From the NCBI RefSeq assembly GCF_016107285.1, contig NZ_RCVQ01000001.1, positions 434,001 through 498,000 of the forward strand: a stretch of DNA of 64,000 nt, written 5' to 3'. The translations under genes and the position numbers were made by a program. Source of the stretch: Roseomonas sp. KE0001. GTDB lineage: Bacteria; Pseudomonadota; Alphaproteobacteria; Acetobacterales; Acetobacteraceae. The notes under the pieces were generated by a model. That model did not search any database. It worked only from the letters and a program-made list of their open reading frames with translations, and was not told the origin of the DNA. This document shows, in pieces, positions 58,527 through 64,000 of this stretch (positions are counted from its first letter, which is position 1; each line of letters opens with the position of its first letter).

Positions 58527-61403
58527 TTAGTTGAGAGATGAATCGCCTTTCTGAGAGGGATCCACTGGTTCGAGCAGTCTTCGAAGGTGGCGCGCCAAGT
58601 CGTTCTGCGAGCATGGTTTGGCCAGCAAAAGATCCTGCGGCCCCAGCCTTTCCTCGCTCAGGGCGTAGCCCGAGATCAGCAGTGCGGGCAGATTGCGCCT
58701 GTGCCGGCGCGCCTCGCGCACCAGTTGGCGGCCGCTCATGCCGCCGGGCATGATCATGTCGGTCAGGAGAAGGTCGGCCGGGAAACCCTCCTCCAGCACC
58801 TTCAGCGCCTCCGGCCCGGCCTCGACACCCACCACCGTGCATCCCAGGGATTGCAACTGTCGCGTGAGAACGTGGCGGAGCGGCGCCTCGTCCTCGACGA
58901 GAAGGATGCGCGCTCCCGCCTCTCCGGTTCTGGGAATGCAGGCCTCCGAGCCGGGCGGCGGCTGGCCGGGGAGAGCCAGCGCCGCGCTGAAGCCGGATGT
59001 CGGGCCACGATCCAGCTTCAGGGTGCCGCCAGCCTGATGGACCATCTCCTGCAGGGCGCGCAACTCGCCGCGCGACTCCCCGGGCAGGAAGGGAATGCTC
59101 CGCTCGCCGCCCCCCGCATCGGAGGCGCTGATCCGGCAGTGCAGCCATGGATGCGCCGATCCATGCCCGGGCTGCGCTCCGGTCAGGGTGATCTCGACCC
59201 GTCCCGCACCGGTCATGAGGTCCCGCGCCTGCAGCACCAGCGCGACCACGGCATTCTCGAACTGCCAGGCGGGCAGGCGCGGGCGGGGCAGGCCGGGCTT
59301 CACGACCAGGCGGAGCGTGACGGCTTCGGGCAGGGCGGCGCGGAGCAGGGGCTCGAGGTTGCGCAGCAGGGTCGCCGGATGCGGGTCCGCCTTCCCGGCC
59401 GTTGTCAGGCTGGCGAAGTCCAGCATCCTGCCGGCCATCTCGAGCCCGCGGCGCGTCGCCATCAGCGCCGCGGTGCCGTCGCGCAGCAGGCCCGAGGGAG
59501 CGCCTCCGGTGATGTCGGCGATGGTGCCGCGCAACTGCTCGATTCGCGACTCGGCTTCGCGCAACTCCCGCAGCAGGTCCCGCGCGGCACCGCTGGCGAG
59601 CCGGCCGATGACCTCCGTGCGCTGGCTCTCGAACTGCCGTTGCCGCGCCTGCTGCGCGCCGGTGATGTCGCTGAAGAAGATGGCGACGCCATCGCCGGCG
59701 GGATGCGCCACCATGCGGAACCAGCGATCCAGCTCCTGCAGGTGGACGGCGAAGTCCTCATGGGCACCGCGCGAGGCGACCAAGTGCAGCAGGGCGAAGG
59801 CCTCGTCCTGCAGCAGAGAGGGGAAACGCTCCCAGAGCGTGAGGCCCAGGAGGGCCGGGCTGGCCACGCCGATCATGCCGAGCGCGGCGCCGTTCGCGTA
59901 GGTCATGCGCCACTCGGCATCGAGCGCGATGAAGCCGTCGCTGATCGAATCGAGGATGTGCTCGACACGCTCGCGCGCGCCATTCGCCTCGTCGGCCATG
60001 CCATGCAGCGCCGTGATCAGACGCCGGTTGCGAATCGCCACCTCGGCGAGGCGGGCGAGCTGGTCCAGCATCGCCTCGCCATCGGCGTTGAAGCCGCCCT
60101 CGGGCTCCGCCAGGACCAGCACCGCGAAGGCCCCGCCATCCTCCTCCCTCAGCGGCAGCGCCATGCGGGCCGGCAGATCCTCCCGCGGCGGCAGCCTGCC
60201 CTCCGGCACGACGGGCTCCCCGGGCAGGCCGGCGATCCAGCGCCCGAGCGCGGCGAACCGGCCCGGTGCCGGCTCGGTGCCCCGGCTCTCGGCGGGACGG
60301 CGCATCGGCTGGTTCAGCAGCATCAGGGCGGCGAAGGGGGCGCCCGTGGTCTCGCGGGCCAGACGCGCGACCACTTCCAGCAGCACGGGCAACTCGGCGA
60401 TCCTGGCGATCTGCGCCGAGCCGCGTGCCAGCCACTCCAGCCGCGCCGTGGCCTGGCCCTGCGCCTCCAGGCGCTGCCGGGCCTCGCGCAGGACCAGCGC
60501 CACGCCCGACCCGGCCACGCCGGTGATCAGGAGGGTGAGCAGGACGCCGAGTCCCGCATGGTTGCGCCAGGCCGCGAAGGCGGCCGCCTCGCTCAGCCCC
60601 ACCGAGACGACGCCCGGCTGCCCCGGCACGGGCACCACGGCGGTGAAATGGCCGCCGCCCTCCTCGGTGCGGCTCAGGCCGGACCAGTTCTCCTGCAGGC
60701 GCAGGATCTCGATCGCCCGCACCGCCTGCGCGGCCGGCTGGCCGATCCGGTCCGGGTCGGAGGGCATGCGCGCCAGCAGGCGGCCCTGGCCGTCGATCAG
60801 CGCGATCTCGTTGCCCGGCGGCAACAGCAGGCGGTCGTAGAAGCCCTCGAAGAGCCGGAGGGGGAGCAGGGCCAGCACCGCCTCCTGGCCGTCCGGCAGG
60901 GGGTGCCACAGTGGCAGCGCCGGTCCCACCGTGCTACGCACGGGCGGACCGAAGCGCATGCCGCCCTGCCCGGCGGCCAGCGCGCCGAGCGCCTTCTCGA
61001 AGTCGTCCAGGTCGAGGCCGGCGATCCGGCGGCGCCCGGCCTCGCTCGCGAGCAGCAGACGCCCGTCGGACGACAGGATGGCCAGCGTGACGCCCTCGGG
61101 CGCCGCCGCCTCCCGGACGGCGAGCGCCTCCAGCGCCTCCTGCGCCTGCTCCGCCCCGGTGCGCCGCGCCACGGCGCCGAGCCCGATCATGGCCTGGTTC
61201 AGCGCGTTGAACAGGGCGGAGGCCTGGGCGGCCATGCTCCTGGCCAGCACGCTGGCCTCGGCCAGGCTGCGTTCCGCCGTCTGCCGGCGTTCCGACAGCA
61301 GATGCAGCCCGATGCCACCGCCGACCGCGACAAGAATCAGGACGGTGAAGGCCAGTCCGGCGATCCGCCAGGGCCAGAGAAGCCGACGCGGCTGCTGAAG
61401 CAT
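58527..61403 (-). CDS. Hybrid sensor histidine kinase with degenerate kinase core and intact REC
   Basis: A 958-residue membrane protein. Helix 1 is at about 14-36, a periplasmic sensor at about 37-280 and helix 2 at about 284-306. A GAF-like domain follows at about 330-460 and PAS at about 480-590. The H-box reads EVIGRLASGAARDLL, with R608 where the phospho-acceptor His belongs. The ATP-binding domain is eroded: the N-box reads VLQARDLM (Q725 for Asn) and the GxGL glycines are absent around SDAGGGERS. The C-terminal receiver is intact: E837-D838, D882 (LLTDMIMPGG), S911, K929 (LAKP). It cannot autophosphorylate in the usual way and may be an allosteric sensor or accept phosphate from another kinase. 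Confidence 0.92.
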   Translation of the reverse strand: MLQQPRRLLWPWRIAGLAFTVLILVAVGGGIGLHLLSERRQTAERSLAEASVLARSMAAQASALFNALNQAMIGLGAVARRTGAEQAQEALEALAVREAAAPEGVTLAILSSDGRLLLASEAGRRRIAGLDLDDFEKALGALAAGQGGMRFGPPVRSTVGPALPLWHPLPDGQEAVLALLPLRLFEGFYDRLLLPPGNEIALIDGQGRLLARMPSDPDRIGQPAAQAVRAIEILRLQENWSGLSRTEEGGGHFTAVVPVPGQPGVVSVGLSEAAAFAAWRNHAGLGVLLTLLITGVAGSGVALVLREARQRLEAQGQATARLEWLARGSAQIARIAELPVLLEVVARLARETTGAPFAALMLLNQPMRRPAESRGTEPAPGRFAALGRWIAGLPGEPVVPEGRLPPREDLPARMALPLREEDGGAFAVLVLAEPEGGFNADGEAMLDQLARLAEVAIRNRRLITALHGMADEANGARERVEHILDSISDGFIALDAEWRMTYANGAALGMIGVASPALLGLTLWERFPSLLQDEAFALLHLVASRGAHEDFAVHLQELDRWFRMVAHPAGDGVAIFFSDITGAQQARQRQFESQRTEVIGRLASGAARDLLRELREAESRIEQLRGTIADITGGAPSGLLRDGTAALMATRRGLEMAGRMLDFASLTTAGKADPHPATLLRNLEPLLRAALPEAVTLRLVVKPGLPRPRLPAWQFENAVVALVLQARDLMTGAGRVEITLTGAQPGHGSAHPWLHCRISASDAGGGERSIPFLPGESRGELRALQEMVHQAGGTLKLDRGPTSGFSAALALPGQPPPGSEACIPRTGEAGARILLVEDEAPLRHVLTRQLQSLGCTVVGVEAGPEALKVLEEGFPADLLLTDMIMPGGMSGRQLVREARRHRRNLPALLISGYALSEERLGPQDLLLAKPCSQNDLARHLRRLLEPVDPSQKGDSSLN

Positions 61404-61537
61404 CAGGGCCGCATTCGGGCAGCCGTCACCGCCGGAGGGGTGCGCGGCTCAGGAGCGAATTGGATCATGGCGCGCGGGGCAGGCGGCAGGGAATGAAAGG
61501 GGAAAGATTCGGAGGCAATGTTAAACCTCCGATTGCG

Positions 61538-62608
61538 TCACAATGCAAGCTGCGGCCGTTCCGCCACGGCCAGGCGGGAGAGCAGGAGCAGGCTGGCGGC
61601 ATAATAGCTTCGCGCTTCCGACAGTGGCGGAAAGCGCGGGCCGGGGCGCCGCGTCGCGGTCACCGCCTCGGCCACCGCCTGGATGCCGGCATCCGCCGCA
61701 TAGGGCGCGACGGCGCGGCCATCGAGATCGGTCCAGGCCGGCCTGCTGCTGGCCTCCCCGCCCCAGAAAAGGCGGGCGGCGGCCAGCGCCGGCTCCTCGG
61801 TCAGCCCGGCCCAGGACAGGTACAGCGGCACGCGGACCGCGTCGTAGGAGAAGCGCGGCGCCCAGCCCTGGGCGGGGCGGGGCGCGCCATGCGGCCGGTC
61901 GATCTGGATCCAGTCGGCCGGCAGCTGCCAGGGGCCGAACCGCGCCTGCCGCAACAGCCGGCAGCCCTCCGCCGTCAGCTCCTTCCAGGGGCCCGCGGGG
62001 CGCAGCCGCGCCAGTCCGGGAAAGGCCGGGAAGACGTAGTAGGAGGGGTTCACCACCACGTGGCGGGGATGATCGAAGCCGAAGGCCGCCGGCAGGAGCA
62101 GGGTCCGGCCGTCGACCTGGCGGATGCAGAGGGCTTCCAGGTCGCGCAGCATCTCGCCGGCGAGCAGGGCGAGGTCCGGGTCCTGCCAGCGCCGCGCGGC
62201 CCGGCTCAGGGCCCAGGCGATGAAGATATCGCCGTCCGTGGCGTTGTTGGCGTCCTCCACGGGCCGGGCCCGGCCGGGCTGCCAGCGCCAGGCGTGCAAC
62301 CGGTCCTGCGGCCGCGCCAGCGCGCGGCGCGTCCAGGCGAGGATGCGGCGGAAGGTGGCCTGGTCGTCGAAGGCCTCGGCGAAGAGCAGGCCCCATCCCT
62401 GGCCCTCGGAATGCGAGATGCCCCCATTGCCGGTGTCCACCACGCGCCCGTCCCCGGTGACGAAGCGGGCGCGGAAACTCTCCCATTCATCGCGGGGCGC
62501 CGGCCCTGCGGCATTCCGGTGCTCGGCATGGCCCGGCTGGCGCGGCAGCGACACCAGGACGGCCGCCGTCGCACCCAGGATTGAACGCCGCCCGTGCCCG
62601 CGGGCCAT
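61538..62608 (-). CDS. Glycoside hydrolase family 8 (endoglucanase-like)
   Basis: A 356-residue exported GH8 enzyme with a twin-arginine leader (HGRRSILGATAAVLVSLP). The general acid Glu lies in ISHSEGQGWGLLFAEAFDD and the conserved Asp in NNATDGDIFIAWALSRAARR. FVTGDGRVVDTGNGGISHSE and PSYYVFPAFPGL also match BcsZ-type GH8. It should cut beta-1,4-glucan or a related exopolysaccharide in the periplasm. No cellulose synthase genes are present; its neighbour is an O-antigen-ligase-family gene, so the polymer is uncertain. The ATG at 62608 is favoured over the GTG at 62623, because GGAG precedes it by 10 nt. Confidence 0.92.
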   Translation of the reverse strand: MARGHGRRSILGATAAVLVSLPRQPGHAEHRNAAGPAPRDEWESFRARFVTGDGRVVDTGNGGISHSEGQGWGLLFAEAFDDQATFRRILAWTRRALARPQDRLHAWRWQPGRARPVEDANNATDGDIFIAWALSRAARRWQDPDLALLAGEMLRDLEALCIRQVDGRTLLLPAAFGFDHPRHVVVNPSYYVFPAFPGLARLRPAGPWKELTAEGCRLLRQARFGPWQLPADWIQIDRPHGAPRPAQGWAPRFSYDAVRVPLYLSWAGLTEEPALAAARLFWGGEASSRPAWTDLDGRAVAPYAADAGIQAVAEAVTATRRPGPRFPPLSEARSYYAASLLLLSRLAVAERPQLAL

Positions 62609-62719
62609 CGCCACCAACTCCACGCCTTGTGTTTGCGCGGATCAGCCTACAGGCCAGGGCCAGGGAGGCGAGGGTTGAAGGCGCCCCCTCACTTCCCTTT
62701 GAAGTTGTGTAATACCTGC

Positions 62720-64000
62720 TTACGTTTTCGCCCTGGCGGAGGCGGCTCCAGAGAGTCCGCCCGCGCAGGCCAGGGCAAGAGCGGCACTGCACAACCACCA
62801 GCTTTGCCAGGCCCCGAAACTCGCCACGAAGGTGATGAAGGCCGAGCCCAGCGCGCCGGTCATCGCCGCCGCCGCCGGCCCCCGGGCGGCGAAGGCCAGC
62901 AGCAGCAGGGCGAGGGCGGCGATCACGACCCCCACCCAGCCGAGTTCCAGCCAGATCTGCAGGGCGCCGTTGTGGGGATGCAGCGGCATCAGCTCGACAT
63001 GGGGCGCGGCGAACCAGGCGCGCAGCCCGGGCCGCTCGACGCCGAGCCGCGACAGCCGGTCGGACGAGGGGTTCTCCTTGCCGCCGGGCAAGGCGCGCGC
63101 GGCCTCCAGCCCCCAGCCCAGCAGCGGCTTCTCCCGCGCCCGCTCCATCCCGAAATCCCAGATCACCAGCCGGTGCACGGCCGAGGGCGGCAGGCTCTGG
63201 AAGGAGGTCGGCAGGTGGCGCAGCGCGGGGCCGAGCAGCAGCGGGGTCGCCAGCAGAACCGCCGCCATGCCCAGGCCGAGGAGGCGCGGTGTCCAGGCCG
63301 GCGCGCCGGGGCGGAGGCGGCGCTCCAGCGCCGTCAGGGCCACCAGGATCAGCCCCGCGGCGGCCGCCAGCCGGGCGGTGTCGCCACTGACCCAGAGCAG
63401 CACGCCGCCCCCAAGGGCCAGGCCGGCCACGCGCCAGCGGCGAGGCAGGGCGGCCGCGGCGACCAGCGGAAGCAGCAGCGCCATGACCGAGGCGGCGGGC
63501 TTCAGCCCGAAGGCCAGTTGCGGCGGTATCTCCCGCAGCCCGCGCACGGCGGCACGAAGCCCCGAGCCGGTGAGATGGTCGAGCAGCGCGGCGGCGAGGC
63601 CGAGCGCCAGGCCGGCGGCGAGCGCCTGGCCGAGCCACGCCCGACGCCCGGGGCTGTCCTCGCCCGCCGCGCGATACGCCGCGCCGGCCAGCAGCACGGT
63701 GCCGGCGAAGCCCAGCCCGCCCGACAGGGCGCGCCCCGGCTCCGGGGCCCAGAGCGCGGAGGCCGTGCCCCAGAGGCCGAGCGCCAGGCCGGCCCAGAGC
63801 GCCGGCCCGCGCGGCCAGGGCCAGCGGCCGGTGGCGCGGCGCGCCTGCACCACGGCGAGGGCCAGCGCCACCAGGGCCAGGGGCGCCATGGCCTTGGATT
63901 GCAGCACGGCGACAAAGGGGGCGACGACCAGCGCGGCGGCGAGGGGGGCGGTCGGCGCGCTCCAGGCGAAGGGCGTCCGGCCCGCCGGCGCGCCGCTCAT
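62720..64000 (-). CDS. O-antigen ligase/polymerase family membrane protein
   Basis: A 426-residue protein with 10 or more helices and the Wzy_C/WaaL-type periplasmic loop. The loop includes FGMERAREKPLLGWGLEAAR and LMPLHPHNGALQIWLELGWV, whose HPHN is the conserved His segment of O-antigen ligases. It should join or polymerise lipid-linked glycans at the outer face of the inner membrane. The frame starts MSGAPAGRTPFAWSAP at an ATG on the last three bases of the window, so a start further right cannot be excluded. It lies 111 bp upstream of the GH8 gene on the same strand. Confidence 0.9.
   Translation of the reverse strand: MSGAPAGRTPFAWSAPTAPLAAALVVAPFVAVLQSKAMAPLALVALALAVVQARRATGRWPWPRGPALWAGLALGLWGTASALWAPEPGRALSGGLGFAGTVLLAGAAYRAAGEDSPGRRAWLGQALAAGLALGLAAALLDHLTGSGLRAAVRGLREIPPQLAFGLKPAASVMALLLPLVAAAALPRRWRVAGLALGGGVLLWVSGDTARLAAAAGLILVALTALERRLRPGAPAWTPRLLGLGMAAVLLATPLLLGPALRHLPTSFQSLPPSAVHRLVIWDFGMERAREKPLLGWGLEAARALPGGKENPSSDRLSRLGVERPGLRAWFAAPHVELMPLHPHNGALQIWLELGWVGVVIAALALLLLAFAARGPAAAAMTGALGSAFITFVASFGAWQSWWLCSAALALACAGGLSGAASARAKT

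Overview
The window is very GC-rich, densely coding DNA with GTG and TTG starts and many 4-bp stop/start overlaps (ATGA, GTGA, TTGA). The gene families point to a free-living alphaproteobacterium, most likely an Acetobacteraceae/Roseomonas-like organism. Supporting signs are a SAM-II riboswitch, a TctC-type receptor, form II molybdenum hydroxylase genes in S-L-M order, many family-5 solute-binding proteins with twin-arginine-like leaders, an AtzG-like amidase subunit and a double-cold-shock-domain protein. The taxon is an inference from family content. I saw no rRNA, tRNA, CRISPR array, insertion sequence or prophage.

Layout. 0-0.2 kb: start of a leftward gene behind a TPP riboswitch. 0.3-2.4 kb: AcuC-like deacetylase, DUF192 and LprI-like proteins. 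2.4-4.3 kb (minus): DUF815 ATPase coupled to a metallo-beta-lactamase-fold hydrolase whose N-terminus is out of frame. 4.4-6.6 kb: yajC, sodB and a non-canonical squalene/phytoene-synthase-like protein. 6.6-9.8 kb (minus): solute-binding protein, amidase and AtzG-like subunit in one coupled operon. 9.9-11.7 kb: divergent Lrp regulator and dadA. 11.8-15.6 kb: FepA-type siderophore receptor behind a Fur box, then a methyltransferase. 15.6-19.4 kb (minus): metN-metI-metQ-metQ behind a SAM-II riboswitch. 19.6-22.8 kb: DEAD-box helicase and a degenerate M20 peptidase homologue.

22.8-26.6 kb (minus): solute-binding protein, a divergent Nramp-like transporter and a FadR-type regulator. 26.8-27.7 kb: nucleoside hydrolase. 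27.8-32.1 kb (minus): a small hypothetical protein, an orphan TRAP-type binding protein and a hybrid histidine kinase. 32.2-34.1 kb: GDPD phosphodiesterase, mepA and a small protein. 34.2-37.4 kb (minus): type I secretion ABC transporter and adaptor without TolC or cargo. 37.8-47.5 kb: gtrA, then three paralogous solute-binding proteins feeding one Dpp-type permease/ATPase set. 47.7-53.3 kb: form II molybdenum hydroxylase (S, L, M), an HpxZ/AtzH-like protein and a DadA-like flavoprotein.

53.4-56.9 kb: double-CSD protein with an Arg/Gly-rich linker, TctC receptor, SDR and a secreted hypothetical protein. 57.0-61.4 kb (minus): hybrid kinase lacking its phospho-acceptor His, an OmpR-type regulator with a damaged receiver, and an HD-GYP protein. 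61.5-64 kb (minus): GH8 glycosidase and an O-antigen-ligase-family protein.

Together the region looks like accessory scavenging metabolism: uptake of peptide- or opine-like compounds, methionine, siderophores and carboxylates, with hydrolases and oxidoreductases to process them, plus two unusual signalling operons. The most unusual items are the pseudokinase/pseudoreceiver/HD-GYP operon, the binding-protein/Nramp-like/FadR operon, the TRAP-receptor/hybrid-kinase operon, and the molybdenum hydroxylase, AtzH-like and flavoprotein cluster beside a three-receptor ABC transporter.
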